Origin: Rehmannia glutinosa
Taxonomy: Eukaryota > Streptophyta > Magnoliopsida > Lamiales > Orobanchaceae
Length of the DNA: 64,000 bases
Direction: 5' to 3'
Assembly: GCA_016081115.2 (NCBI GenBank)
Contig: CM071930.1
Span: 27,171,641-27,235,640 of the forward strand
A program made the translations under genes and the position numbers. A model generated the notes under the pieces. The model was not told the DNA's origin and did not search any database. It was given only the letters and a program-made list of their open reading frames with translations. Shown here piece after piece: positions 23,601-35,411 of the stretch. Numbering within the stretch: position 1 is the stretch's first letter; every line of letters begins with the position of its first letter.

Positions 23601-24380
23601 CATAATAAATTACTACATCAATGATTATTTTGACAGTTTTAAATGGATAAAGCCAAGTAGAGTGATATGTTCGAATTAAGTTTAACTTATATTATATATG
23701 CGCTTTTTTAGATGTATTTAAGATTTAAGATAGATTAGAATGATGGAATAAAATAAATATTTAAACTGAAGTAGATTAATAGTGATAAATGTTCCAATAT
23801 ATATTATAAACAGAATATAGGACATGTGTTCAGTTTCAATTGAATGAATTATACTTGATTATGTTATTTCTTGTTCATGAATTTTCAATGTCCTATAATT
23901 TTAATTCGCATACATTATACTTTGGGGTTTCAGTTAACATAAAACTGACACTCTAAGCAACAAAACCTGCTTGACCCTACACCATGAGTGTAGTGGAATC
24001 CTGCAGGGGCTTAGAGGTTGAAATTTGTTCTTTAATTTGATATTTATGGCATCTGTTTGCTTGATTCTATTGTTCCATTCTGCGTATTTCTTTACATTGC
24101 TGCTTGTACATTATTTTTTTTTGCAATTGTTATTTTTTTATATTTTCCATAAGGTAATTAAATTTAAAAAATAAATTTAATTGCTTTAAAACATAAAACA
24201 AACAAATTAAGAAAAACGAAACAAAATAAATTTATTAATACCATAATAAAAAATAACAAACTTACTAAATTCTTAAAACCCTAATAATACTCTAATTAAA
24301 TGACATATTGTCATTCATTTATTCAGATAAAACAATGAAAATAAAACCCAACTATTAAAGATAATATTACTAAGCTAAAA
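20641..24380. other. AT-rich non-coding stretch
   Basis: No convincing gene is visible. 20,700-21,120 is A/T-rich with (TA)n runs. 21,240-21,500 looks like a plus-strand promoter/leader: a telobox-like AAACCCTAA, then C-rich and CTCTCT pyrimidine stretches. 21,500-23,500 is T-rich on the plus strand, as plant introns are. Short exon-like blocks end in GTAA donors, for example one reading RLNAHIFEDVDCVFFK near 22,740-22,782 and one near 23,235-23,360. No product could be assigned. Confidence 0.35.
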
Positions 24381-24384
24381 TGAC

Positions 24385-26776
24385 ATTATTTCTTCTCATC
24401 GTCGTCCTGTTTCTTCACAAACTTCTTTAACTTCTTGGTAGTTGTAGAAGGCGCAAAGTCATCAAAAAGTGCTCATTTAAATGCATGACTTCCTTTCACA
24501 ACTTCTTTCTGTTTGGTACTCTTATTTGCAGTGTTAACTTCATCTTCCGAAGAGTCGTCCTGCTAAATGTTTTACTTATTTGACAAAAAATACAACATAA
24601 TTTATTTCATAAAAAATTATAACCACAATAGAAACCTTTATGTTGAATTCTCCTTCATTGTGCAGCTTAGACAAAAAGTCAGATTCCTACAGTTCATTAA
24701 AATTTCATTATCAATTGTTATTCTTGAAAACAAATTCAGTAAATAATTAAATATATTAGAACTATTAAATAAAAAAAATTAACAATATACTTAAATACCT
24801 GACTTTCAAATGAAGTTCGAGAAAATTCCTCAATCAAAGCTGGATTGGTTGTCAATTTCAAAGCTGTTAAAGATCTATCATAATGATTATGTTGATCTCC
24901 TTTGAACCTTAAAAAATGCTTGTAGATCAATCAAACTTGCAATTTCATCTGGGATGTCTCGTCCGTCGGCCATATATTTAAATTAATAAAATTTATGTTA
25001 TTAATAAATTTATCTACATATTATTATAAACAGAATTGACTATGCATACATCAAGGTATTCGCTCCTTAGAACTGCACAAAGCTTTCCTATAAGCTTTTC
25101 ACAATCTCGATCCCACAACAAAAGTGGCACGTTCCCAGTTTCATCAACAACTCGTATCTCCAGCTTATACCTAAGATTACTCATCAGAAAACTAATTAAA
25201 AAATTATTACATATCAATAAAAAAATTTATTATTACAAATAAAAAATATATACCTTAATTACCCAGTTTCCGACAATTTATCGCAGCCAAAGCAATACAA
25301 CTTATCTCTTGCTTCAGATAGTTTTTTTGGGCATATTGGGCAAGATAGATACCACCAATCCCCAATGAAAGATATAATTGTACCACACACCCGAAAATTA
25401 CCAATCTGTAAAACAAAAGGAATTAATCAACAAAATATATTTATAAAATACCAATATGTAAGAAGAGATATTACATCGAACATAATGTATTAACCTGTCT
25501 GTTGGTATTCAATTGCTCTACTGTTCGTATGGAAGATTCACCGGATGCTAAATTTTCAAAAACAGTCACATTGGAAGGCACAATGACATGATTGATCGAA
25601 CAGCTGGGGTTGCTACCATTAACAAAGTTGAATCTAACAAATCATTAATAAGTAAACATTAATTATGAATACATCAAGTATAACAATAAACAATAATATT
25701 TTAATTTAATACCTATTCTTAAATTCCTTAATCTCATCTTCTTCTCCATTGACAATCAGCTTAGTAATATGAAAGGAATTTGACACTTTTACCTCATCTT
25801 CATGTATTTATGCAAACAGAAAATATAATCAAGTTGAAGTCATAATAAACCGAAAAAATTACAAAATCTTATTTTACTGTATTTCAATTTACCTTTAAAG
25901 ACCTTTGCTCTACACATTTGCAGAATAATGACAATTGGTTCACGGCTGTGTTCTTCAAGATAAGGCAGTAGATATCAATGTATTCTTCCCAAAGAGTGCA
26001 TGTCATGCAATTTTTTCTGCATTTACAGTAAAACAATTTGTAAAAAATATTTAAAAGAGACACTGTAATTTAAAAAATTCTTGATTTACTCCAAATTCTC
26101 CGAAGTGATGTCTAAGAAACGTGTTGACTTTCCACCAACTTGTGTTGTTTGTGCCGATTGCATCGACACAACTCTTCCGATGATGTCTATTAATATTCCA
26201 AAAAAGATAACACATAAAAATTTGTAGAAGAAACAAAGTTTATGAAAACAACATTATTGAAACAGAATTTACCAAAAAGCATTGTATCATCAATTTTCTG
26301 AAAATCATACAGCTCCTTGAAATCTTTGAAGACATACATAAACCTTGGATAGGTTTTATCAAACATCTCAAACATGTGTGTTTTACCATGAAATATGATT
26401 TTATATTTTGTCTCACATGTTTTGTATTTATCATTTTGGTTAGTGACTTAGAAGTTCCGAATAGCATAAATGTGCCCTTTAATTAGCAGCTTTTTATGCT
26501 GCTCCATATGCATTTTTCTGATAGTAGCATGTATCCGGTTTCCTTCCAAAATATATTAAATAAGATTAGACAATAATTATAATATTCGATTTTGTTTTAA
26601 TTACATAATCAAAAATATTGTCGAACCTCCGAATCATGAAATATGTATTCTAGATTGGAAATTTGTTTGTTGTCATTGAAAGCTGGTTTTTAATAAGCAC
26701 GAACCAGATAGACTTTTATGGCCCAACCTGTTTTGCTCTTGTTCAAATGTTTTATCAAACTAAACATTGGTGTCAT
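24385..26776 (-). pseudogene. RPA70-like (replication protein A large subunit) pseudogene
   Basis: RPA70 binds single-stranded DNA through OB folds. On the minus strand from ATG 26,776 the blocks in order are as follows. An OB-fold start reads GWAIKVYLVRAY-stop-KPAF. The next (to about 26,270) reads NRIHATIRKMHMEQHKK. Block 26,190-26,090 has GRVVSMQSAQTTQVGGK. Block 26,020-25,895 has TCTLWEEYID. Others are at 25,795-25,710 and 25,640-25,495. A zinc-ribbon block (about 25,408-25,262) reads WWYLSCPICPKKL ... LYCFGCDK. The C-terminal OB block (25,180-25,030) reads YKLEIRVVDETGNVPLLLWD. A terminal block is near 24,970-24,790. Introns have GT-AG ends. In-frame stops at 26,448-26,450 and in exon 1, plus frameshifts in two later exons, mark a pseudogene. 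RPA-like genes are often carried by plant Helitrons. Confidence 0.8.
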
Positions 26777-26896
26777 ATCTAGCAAAAATTAAAGCTGAAA
26801 AGTGGTACTTTATTTACTGTAAGAAATTCAAATTGCCAAAAATCAAGATATGCCTAAACTCGAGAGAATATGTTGTAAACTGATGAATGTTACATG

Positions 26897-26904
26897 TATT
26901 TATA
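26897..26904 (-). promoter_or_regulatory. TATA box of the RPA-like pseudogene
   Basis: TATAAATA on the minus strand, about 120 bp before the presumed ATG, is followed by a leader containing CATATTCTCTCG. Position and sequence fit a plant pol II core promoter. Confidence 0.55.
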
Positions 26905-27803
26905 GGGTCCAACAATCCAACAAAAGGAAAGAAAATATATGTATTTTAGTAATCTGAATTTAGAAAATTCAGTTTTCTTTATTTATTTCAGTTATTTGAG
27001 TAACTCTTGTATATATTTTAGTTTTTTTATTTACTTGTATTGAACTTTAAAATTTCATCAGAATGTTTTTACATAATGCGCAAGGAAATTTAAAATTTCA
27101 TCAGAATATTTTTACCTAATGCTCAAGCCACACTTTCTTCACAAAATTATACTTTCGATTATTGTACTCAGATTTTATGGTAAGTTGAATTGCAATTAAT
27201 ATACACATTTTGGTAAGTGGAATATATAATTTTATTATCGTCATATTACGGAAAATCCGGGTGATAAACCATCAGAAATAATCGATATCTATATATGTAT
27301 AATATTTCGACGCGATAATGTACTCAGATTTTTGGTAAGTTAAATTGCAACTAATATACACGGCAAATTACTGTGCGGAAATCAAGGTAACATTAAAGGT
27401 AAAGATTACAAATTTGGGGGAATGAATACCCGAATTATTCACAGATTTCGTATTTCAATATTTATTATACTCAATTAGGTAAGTTAAATCTAATTAATGA
27501 TATAAAATTAAATAGGAAAGTAAGCACAAAATACATAATATATTATATAATGATTTGTCATATTACATTAAATAAAATTAAATAACTAAAATATGATTTG
27601 CTCAGATCACGTTGCCGAAAATTAAGCAAATAATTAAAAGCAAAAAAAAAGTAAAACGGTTTTAGAAAGTGAAAAAGAGGCTGGAAAATTTCATGCTACT
27701 ATTTTGAGAATAGTCTATTATTATTATATATATATATAGATATGTAAGATATATTTAGTTTTTTATATAATTTATATCTTCAATACATTTATATAATTTA
27801 CTA
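26905..27803. other. Intergenic AT-rich DNA with small duplications
   Basis: No gene is seen. A block of about 45 bp (AATTTCATCAGAAT...) is duplicated at 27,047-27,090 and 27,093-27,125. A second block (GTACTCAGATTT...GGTAAGT) recurs at 27,165-27,215 and 27,318-27,362. Confidence 0.5.
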
Positions 27804-27813
27804 CATATATGTA
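27804..27813. repeat. Left 10-bp target-site duplication
   Basis: CATATATGTA is repeated exactly at 29,174-29,183 on the other side of the TIR element. Confidence 0.8.
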
Positions 27814-29173
27814 GGAATAGGATCAAATGAGACCAGATAATTAGAGTGAGACAGTGTGGACTAATCCTGGCCACAAATCTTTAATTTTAGATGGTTGGGA
27901 TTTATCCAATTTAATAATCATTTTAAATTTATTTTAAACCTACAAAGGGCAGCATTGTAATTGTACAATTAATTAATATCTTTTAATTTTGGTAATAAGA
28001 ACCGCATAGAATAAAATTAAATTTCTGCAATGCCAAAGCCATGGAGTTGTTTGTGGGTTGATGTGCCAGGACCGCGATTTCACCGCCGGAAACGGTACCG
28101 GAGGAGAATCCATCTACGGATCAAATCGCCGACAAGAATCTCATCAAGAAGCACACCGGGCCGGGTATTCTGTCGATGGCGAACGCGGGTCTGAACACGA
28201 ATGGGTCGCAGTTTTCTGGTCTTTGTTCCTTTTTTTTGGGTTTTGTGTTGGAACAAGGGCTTGTGTGATGTTAACGGAATTCTTCAGCTTGAGCAATTTT
28301 TTAGCTCAATTTTGTATGGTGGTTTTGTGGGAGGATACAATTATTTTTTGGGGTCTCAGAATAAAGGAAAGGATCAGAGGATTGGTGAAGAAGACGATGC
28401 TGACGTAGAGAAAACGAGGGCCTACTAGGAGGCAGTGACGATTACTGTACACTTAGATATTTTTCGATGTATACTTAGATGTGTTTTGTTGTATAAGTAG
28501 TTAATTTTTTATGTTTGTATTTATGTTGCTGAGTACTTATGTTTTTTGATGTATGTTTATATGTGTTTTGTTGTATACTTATATTTTTTGTTTGACCATT
28601 TTAATATGCAGTAAAATTATGTTAAATATACAGCAAAATAGTGTTAAGTATACATCAAATAGATGTTGAATATAAAACACAATAATGAGCATGATTTTCT
28701 CTCTCTATAATTGATTTACTTAATCCACGGTCCCCACATGTTAATGAGCGTGATTCTCTCTCTCTCTATAACTGATTCCTTAATTGACGGTCCCCACATA
28801 TTTTTGTTTGACCATTTAAATATACAGTAAAATTATGTTAAACATACAGCAAAATAGTGTTAAGTATACAACAAATCATTGATAAATGTACAACATGCTG
28901 CATGGCAGAGCACATGCGTGATTTTCTCTCTCCAGTGCGATTTTCTCGCGATTTTCTATCTCCCAACGTGATTTTCTCTCCCTTAATAACTGATTCCATA
29001 TTTGGATGGTCCCCCACATGTTTGTTTTGACAATTATACCCTTATTTTGCCTTAATTAAATGTTTAATGTAATTTTAACCCCTATTTATCTTAGCCATTG
29101 ATATAGATAAGGGAGGGTTGAGATGAGTCAACTTTGTCTCACTATAATATGTGGTATCATTGTAACCTCCCCC
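27814..29173. mobile_element. Pack-MULE-like TIR element with captured cyclophilin fragment
   Basis: The element is bounded by imperfect terminal inverted repeats: GGAATAGGATCAAATGAGAC on the left, GGGGGAGGTTACAATGATAC on the right (reverse complement). The similarity continues through GTGAGACA...TGACTCATC/GGACTAATC. The flanks are an exact 10-bp direct repeat CATATATGTA at 27,804-27,813 and 29,174-29,183, the size Mutator-like elements make. The interior has a gene fragment (28,061-28,224), a further open stretch to about 28,428, and repeated motifs such as GTTAAGTATACA. No transposase is present, so it is non-autonomous. Confidence 0.8.
28061..28224 (+). pseudogene. Captured cyclophilin (peptidyl-prolyl isomerase) fragment
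   Basis: This GC-richer island in an AT-rich element codes for the middle of a cytosolic-type cyclophilin: CQDRDFTAGNGTGGESIYG in one frame, then KNLIKKHTGPGILSMANAG and NTNGSQF in another. The frame changes at the point where family members have a Lys-Phe pair, consistent with a 2-bp deletion. Cyclophilins interconvert prolyl cis-trans bonds. This piece covers only about 55 residues of a roughly 170-residue protein. The similarity stops abruptly at both ends, as expected for a gene fragment captured by a Pack-MULE rather than a resident gene. A downstream open stretch (about 28,263-28,428, containing YGGFVGGYNYFLGSQNKGKD) could be a second captured piece that I do not recognise. Confidence 0.85.
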
Positions 29174-29183
29174 CATATATGTA
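29174..29183. repeat. Right 10-bp target-site duplication
   Basis: CATATATGTA matches the left copy at 27,804-27,813. Confidence 0.8.
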
Positions 29184-29865
29184 TTATATATAATATTATA
29201 TATGTAGACTTTAAATAGGCTGGCTTGTTGAGCCTAAAAGACTTTTCTAAAGACCCGGGCCTGACTCAACTATTTATATAAGCTTTATAAAAAGCATATG
29301 CTTTGCCCAATCGTTAAATAGGCAAAGCCAAGCCAAGTCCTTAGTAGATCGTGCGTATATCATGTTGGGTAGTCTGACCTATTTTCACCCCTACTACTAG
29401 AATTAATCACTTTGTTGTGCACACCTTAACCTTGGAGAACTTTTGACGATGCTCCAAGAAGAAAACCATAGAGAAAAATATTAGGAGAGTGATTATTTTC
29501 TTGTTGTGTGGAAGACGTGTATTTTGCGTAGTCTGATATTGTAGGGAGAGGTATCAATATATATATATATCTCAATCACATATCTCAGTTAGAGTCCTCG
29601 TGAGAGAAGTTTCTAGATAAACCTCGTCTAAATAGGACTCCATATTATCTCAAATATAGATGCAACCTAATTGCACCCAATAATCTTAAATGTATTCAAG
29701 TTGATAACTTGATGCCAACTAGTTTAGGAGTGGCAATTTGGGACATCATGTCGTGTTCATCTTCAGTTTTTTGTCAATTTCGGGGTATGTTCAATATATA
29801 TAGCCATGTTTAAGATATACACAAAATTTAGTAAATATTAATAATTATGCTTTAAGGCAAATTGG
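29184..29865. other. Intergenic DNA, no gene seen
   Basis: This is AT-rich DNA with scattered short repeats. 29,215-29,400 looks like an old dispersed repeat (GGGCCTGACTCAACT and similar). Nothing codes. Confidence 0.5.
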
Positions 29866-30953
29866 TGTTGGAATTTGGTGTAGAAATTGGGTGTTGACCC
29901 AATTTTGACCAGATATTTAACTTGTTTCCAATAGAGAAAAAATGAAATTAAATTATTTGTAAAAATTCTACTAAGTGAGTAGATGAGATTGGCATTTGGA
30001 ATTTCTCAAAATCAATTCCATGTGAATGAGAAATTAATGCTAGAAGTTAGCCACTTAAAACTAGAAAATGGTATGGAAAATGGAAAATGTGAGGAAGGAG
30101 AAAAATTCCATCCCACATAGGAGGAAAAGCCAAAATTTGCTCAATTACCCAAGTTGGACAATTGGGTTTGGGCCCTTGGAGCACCAAAATTTTTAAAGGG
30201 GTGAGGACCTACATGCTAGTAGGTTTGGTTCAAAACATACGCGCGCGCGCCGCTGGCCGGCCGGGCCCGGTCTGGGTCATGGGTCGTAGGCTTGGGCTTA
30301 GGCTTCAAGGCCCTTATACTTTTTGGACCAAATTTATTTATACCTTTTAAATATTAATTAATTAATTTTAGATAAATTAATGTTTTTCCAACTGGGATGG
30401 TGTACGGGTATGTTGCGCATGGGCGCTAGTTAGTATGTGGCGCGCACCTGGGCAGCGTGCGCGCGCACTGCGGATAGGGGCCGAAACCTGTCCCGTGCGC
30501 AGGTGTGCGTGGACGCGCACGTCTGAACAGATACACCTGTTCAAGTAACCAGGTGCATTTTTTGGCTGTAGAAATGTCTTTTCGATCCAAAAGACATATC
30601 CTTTCCATCGGACACCTTTATGTCTATAAACACAAGGCCCCTGCAGATGAAAACAAATACGAAAATATAAGCCTAAAAATTGAGTCATTGCATTACGGCA
30701 TATTGAAATCATTCCCTTCAAAGTTTGAAAGTTTCAAACACTTAAGTTTGCTGTAGTTTCGAGTTTTGCAAGTGATGCTAAGTCGAAACAATAAAGTCAT
30801 TGTATCTTAGGGTCGAACGCCGGAATTGTAAGCACTTCAAATACGGGGCAATTTCATCTTATGGAGACTGTATCAAATACATGCCTAGACTTAATCCAGT
30901 TTTTCTAAACACTTGCCATTTTTCTTGTAAATAGTAAACCACCCAAACAAACA
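29866..30953 (+). repeat. 5' LTR of element F
   Basis: This LTR is about 1,088 bp. Unlike the 3' copy it contains an extra GC-rich segment at about 30,237-30,300. Both copies share a GCGCGC-rich block (30,410-30,520) and the long region around AAAAGACATATCCTTTCC. Confidence 0.85.
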
Positions 30954-30992
30954 ATCGCAAGACGAAATTCTACGTTTTCTGTTTTCAAGAAG

Positions 30993-31640
30993 ATGCCTTC
31001 CGTTTCATTCACTCCGATGACTGCTGCTCCTTCTCACGGTGAAAAGCCGACAAATTTCTCCGACGTTGACTTCAAATGCTGGCAATAAAAGATGCTCTTT
31101 TACCTCACTACCTTGGGTCTGTCTCGTTTTTTGAAGTAGGACCCCCTACCATTGGCGATGAAGAATCCGACAACCAACGGAGAATCGTTGTGGATGCTTG
31201 ACATAACAACGATTTTTTCTGTCAAAATGAACAATGATTTGAACGGGCTAGACGACACCCTCTATAATATCTATAGTTCGTTCAAAACTTCCAAAGAGTT
31301 GTGGGACTCTTTGGAGAAAAATTATAAAACAGAAGATGCCGACACAAAGAAATTTGTTGTCGGAAAATTTCTGGATTTCAAGATGGTTACACCAAGATGG
31401 TGATCAGCCAAGTCCAAGAGATTCAGATCATACTTCACGACTTAGTGTCTGAAGGGATGATTCTGAACAAGTCTTTCCAAGTGGCTGCGATAATCGAAAA
31501 ATTGCCGCAATTGTAAAAGGATTTTAAGAACTAAGCACAAGCGTAAAGAAATGGGGCTTGAGGATTGGATAGTTTGACTTCGGATTGAGGAAGATAACCG
31601 TGATTCAGATTGGAAATCGACAATTGTGGGGGTGTGACCA
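30993..31640 (+). pseudogene. Gag remnant of element F
   Basis: The start MPSVSFTPMTAAPSHGEKPT matches the typical N-terminus of a plant copia Gag. It is followed by KMLFYLTTLGLSRFL, LNGLDDTLYNIYSSFKTSKE, LWDSLEKNYKTEDADTKK and FVVGKFLDFKMV. A later frame has QVQEIQVILHDLVSEG-like and AAIIEKLP text. Stops interrupt it near 31,086, 31,135 and 31,402, and the zinc-knuckle part is not recognised. It would have formed the particle shell; now it is a relic. Confidence 0.85.
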
Positions 31641-32067
31641 CACTTTACGGAACACCAGTGGAGCTTCTGTTATATTTTTAAATGTAATAGAAGGTGTTGC
31701 CAAAAGTGTTATACACTAAAACCACAGTTGCATGAAGTGTTTCCCAAAGTGTTGTAACACTAGAGGTAGACACAGTAACAAACTAAATCCGAAGTGTTAC
31801 TGAATATGTGATAACACCAACGGTTACACACCTTGTAAAAGGTGTTAATGGAGTTGTTGGAAATAAGGTCTGAAATCTGTTAGAACGAGGTTCTAACTGG
31901 ATTATTGGGACAATGTTCTAAAAAAAAAAGTGGGTCGAGAGCCATAAAAATTCTGGATAATCTTATGTTGAACAAGGATATCGGAAATTGGAAGGGGAGC
32001 TTTATTTTAGCAAACCATATAAAGGATAATACCATGAAGTTTGGGTGTGCTTTGGCTATAGTAGAAG

Positions 32068-33567
32068 TGTTCGACCGCTAAACATCTAAAATAAATCTAG
32101 CAATCCTCGCAAGAGAACGAAATCAATCGTAGAGTAGCAAGTTGACCACAAGTCATCTCTCGAGGAAGACTTAGCCGACAAATAATTATTATGCAACACA
32201 ATTGACATAAAATAAAACCTAAACACTCTAACTAGATTTGTTTGATTTAAATAAACTAAAAGAAAATAATTAAAAAGACGAATTAAAACTAAGCACGATT
32301 AAATTTGGAGAAAAGGATATGAATGAAAGTCTAGGATTTTGGATTCATCTCATCAAACTTGCAAGCAGAATATCAATTAATTGATCATGCGGTTAACAAA
32401 TATAACAAACATGTAAAGACTAGGTCTAGATCTGATAACTCACGTATTCACAGATTAGGGCTATCCCAACATAATTTGCTATTTTCATTAAGCCCAGGGT
32501 TAGATAATACATTTCTGATTCATATCTAACCCCCTGAATAATTTAGTCCAGGAATAATATCTTTGATCCATCTCAATTATCCCCTGAAACAATCAAGAGT
32601 TGGCCAAACAATCAATGAGCAAGTAAAACAATTTATTCAGGAAAGCAGATTAATTATCAATAGTCATGCTTGTTTGTTTGAATCAAATCATCCTAATTCT
32701 AGAACAAGGAAATTAGTCCATGCTTGGAGATGGGATCATAATCTAAATTGAAGGAAAGGAAACAATCATAAACATAATCATGCAACAATAATAATCACTC
32801 AACAATTGAAATCAGAGAAAAGAGATGAAGAAATCTTACTCTTTGATTAAGAAGCAAAATAACTTCAAGGGGAAGAACCCAAGCAATCCCAATGATGAAA
32901 AACAAGAAAAATACCAAAACTAAAGTCTAGAAGTTCTATAAATGAGAGTGTGTCAAAAATAGGGCTCCCCAAGTCCTATTTATAAGCCTAGAGTCCTAAA
33001 CAAGGTGGAAGAGCCAAAAATCAGGAAACAAAAATTGAAAATTTCGTGTCAGCAAGTCACGGCGCGCGACCGCACGGCCTCTATACGTCGGAATTTCATC
33101 TTGATGTCTTCTTATGAATTGTATCTCTATCTCTTAGCTTTTCACAGCCACTTAAATTACCTCAATATCAATATTTTAGAGAGATTTATGGCCAAAATAT
33201 CAAGATGTGTCATTTCCGAGATTTTGACATATTATTTTGTCTTGTACATGATTTTGACCCATCTAACGTCTTCATTTGCATTTAGTAGCAGGTTAAACAT
33301 TGTAGAACTTTGAATTATATTTCTAATGGTGCATGAATCATATCAATTGGGCTTCGGATGCGAACGTTACGTCTAAAATACAATGACTGCCGCAGTTGCG
33401 CGAAATGATTTTTTAACGCTTTTTGCTCCAAAACTTGTTTTTTCCACCAAAACCTAAAAAATCAATAAAATAACACAACATAACACTAAAATATGAAAAT
33501 ACAAATAAAACATGCCAAAAATATGTATAAATCATCACACAAAACACACAAAAAAACATGCAAGACA
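32068..33567 (-). repeat. Solo LTR, probable Ty3/gypsy, inserted in element F
   Basis: The block is about 1,500 bp, TG...CA, flanked by an exact 5-bp direct repeat AGAAG (32,063-32,067 and 33,568-33,572). On the minus strand it opens TGTCTTGCATG. It ends near a segment with TGTGGTCAACTTGCTACTC and TTAGCGGTCGAACA, a layout typical of plant Ty3/gypsy (Tat-like) LTR ends. No internal region or second LTR is present, so it looks like the product of LTR-LTR recombination. Confidence 0.8.
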
Positions 33568-33654
33568 AGAAGCACCCAAGGAAATAAATTCATGATATAA
33601 ATAATGGTACGATCATTAAATTAAGAAATGTTGTATTTATTAAAGGTGTCTTTT

Positions 33655-33849
33655 CTTGCAAAGAAAAGAGGTTAGTCTAGACATGTTCGTCGAAGACACA
33701 ATACCATTAGATAATTGATTTCGAATGAGGTTATTTCGGTTGACTACGTGAAGTCAAAGGAAAACCTTGCGAATCCGCTTACAAAAGGCATAAAGCGAGA
33801 TCAATTGTATAAATTGTTATGGGGAATGGGTTTAAAATCTACAAAATAA
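33655..33849 (+). pseudogene. RNase H tail of element F
   Basis: This codes for the end of a copia Pol: HIRRRHNTIR, then after a stop VISVDYVKSKENLANPLTKG and YKLLWGMGLKSTK, ending with the stop at 33,847-33,849. The VDYVKSKENLAxPLTKG motif is the standard copia C-terminus. Everything upstream to the solo LTR is non-coding. Confidence 0.8.
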
Positions 33850-34401
33850 AGAATGTCCATAGCGGTAACCCAACCTTATGAATTAGAGATCCCAAGACCA
33901 TGGTTCAATGGGACAACTAAGTTATGAATGTTCAGCTGAACACTTGGAAAATATGTTAGCTCATTACCAAAACTTCCAAGTGAACTAGAAACATGCTGAA
34001 TGTGGTGAGGTTAAGTTTAAGACTTTTAATGATTCCTATACTGAAAGGTAGAGTATGGCAGTATACTCTTCAATAGGAGATCACCTATATAAGTGAGAAG
34101 TAATGGTCGCTTCAAAGAAACACTTATGAATCTAGATATGGTCCAGGGTCAAAATTGACACAACGTGAGAACAACAAATGTTAGAATTGTTATTGTGTAA
34201 GTAATGTTGTCTCGGTTTACACAACGTGAAACGACTGAGTAGTTTAAGACATCGCATCACTATGCAGCTAGTAAATCCAATAGTATTTTACTAAAGAATG
34301 TTCAAAGCCGCAAGCTACCTATCCAGATGCAAGAACAGTTCACCGAGACTTTCAAGAGAATTTGCATACACGTATGCATTAATTTCATTCATGTGGGAAA
34401 T

Positions 34402-35411
34402 TGTTGGAATTTGGTGTAGAAATTGGGTATTGACCCGATTTTGACCAAATATTTAAGTGGTTTCCATTAGTAAAAAATAGAATTAAATTATTTGTAAAAA
34501 TTCTACTAAGTGAGTAGATGAGATTGACATTTGGAATTTCTCTAAACCAATTCCAGGTGAATGAGAAATTAATGCTAGAAGTTAGCCACTTAAAACTAGA
34601 AAATGGTATGGAAAATGGAAAATGTGAGGAAGGAGAAAAACTCCATCCCACATAGGAGGAAAAGCTAAAGTTTGCTCATTTATAAATCCCAAGTTGGACA
34701 ATTGAGTTTGGACCCTTGGGGCACCAAAGTTTTTGAAGGGGTGGAGACTTATATGCTTGTGAGTTTGGATCAAGGCTCTTGTACTTTTTGGACCAAATTT
34801 ATTTAAACCTTTTAAATATTAATTAATTAATTTTAGATTAATTAATGTTTTTCCAACTGGGATGGTGCGCGACGCAATATGCGGGCGCTCACCATGACAC
34901 GCTGCGCATGCGCGCTAGGCAGTGCGTGGTGCGCACTGCAGATAAGGGCCAAAACATGTCGCGCGCGCAGACACGCAAATCTGAACAGATGCATCTGTAC
35001 GAGTAACCAGGTGCATTTTTTGGCTGTAGACATGTTTTTTCGATCCAAAAGATATATATCCTTTCCATCGGGGACCTTGATTCCTATAAACACAAGGCCC
35101 CTGCAGATGAAAACGGATACGAAAATACAAGCCTAAAAATTGAGTCATTGCATTACAACATACTAAAATCATTCCCTCAAATCTTGAAAGTTTCAAACAC
35201 TTAAGTTCGTTGTAGTTTCGACTTTTGCAAGTGCTGCTAAGTCGAAACAGTAAAGTCGTTGTATTTTAGGGACGATCGCCGGAACCGTAAGCACTTCGAA
35301 TACGGAGCGATTTCGTCTTGCGGAGACTGTATCAAATACAGACCTTGACTTAGTCCAGTTTTTCTAAACACTTGCTATTTTTCTTGTAAACAGTAAACCA
35401 CCCAAACAACA
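34402..35411 (+). repeat. 3' LTR of element F
   Basis: This LTR is about 1,010 bp and pairs with 29,866-30,953. Many substitutions and at least one indel of about 60 bp separate the two copies, so the insertion is old. Confidence 0.85.

Larger units (their letters stand above)
29866..35411 (+). mobile_element. Decayed Ty1/copia element F with both LTRs
   Basis: The two LTRs are 29,866-30,953 and 34,402-35,411. Both start TGTTGGAATTTGGTGTAG and end in AAACA-ACA. Between them are a degenerate gag (30,993-31,640), an RNase H tail (33,655-33,849) and a purine-rich tract (GTGGGAAAT) just before the 3' LTR. Protease, integrase and RT are missing. A gypsy-type solo LTR sits in the middle. The flanks ATTGG (29,861-29,865) and ATTGA (35,412-35,416) match at 4 of 5 bases as a target duplication. 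Confidence 0.85.

Noticed and set aside
28058..28408. A 116-codon ORF as a gene
   Set aside because: It runs through a cyclophilin fragment with a frameshift inside a TIR element, so the ORF is fortuitous.
30410..30520. GCGCGC-rich block as a CpG island of a host promoter
   Set aside because: The block is present in both LTRs of element F, so it belongs to the retroelement.
31640..31860. Cluster of GTGTTA/TAACAC motifs suggesting a CACTA-type end
   Set aside because: Several motifs are present, but I could not find CACTA termini or a 3-bp target duplication.
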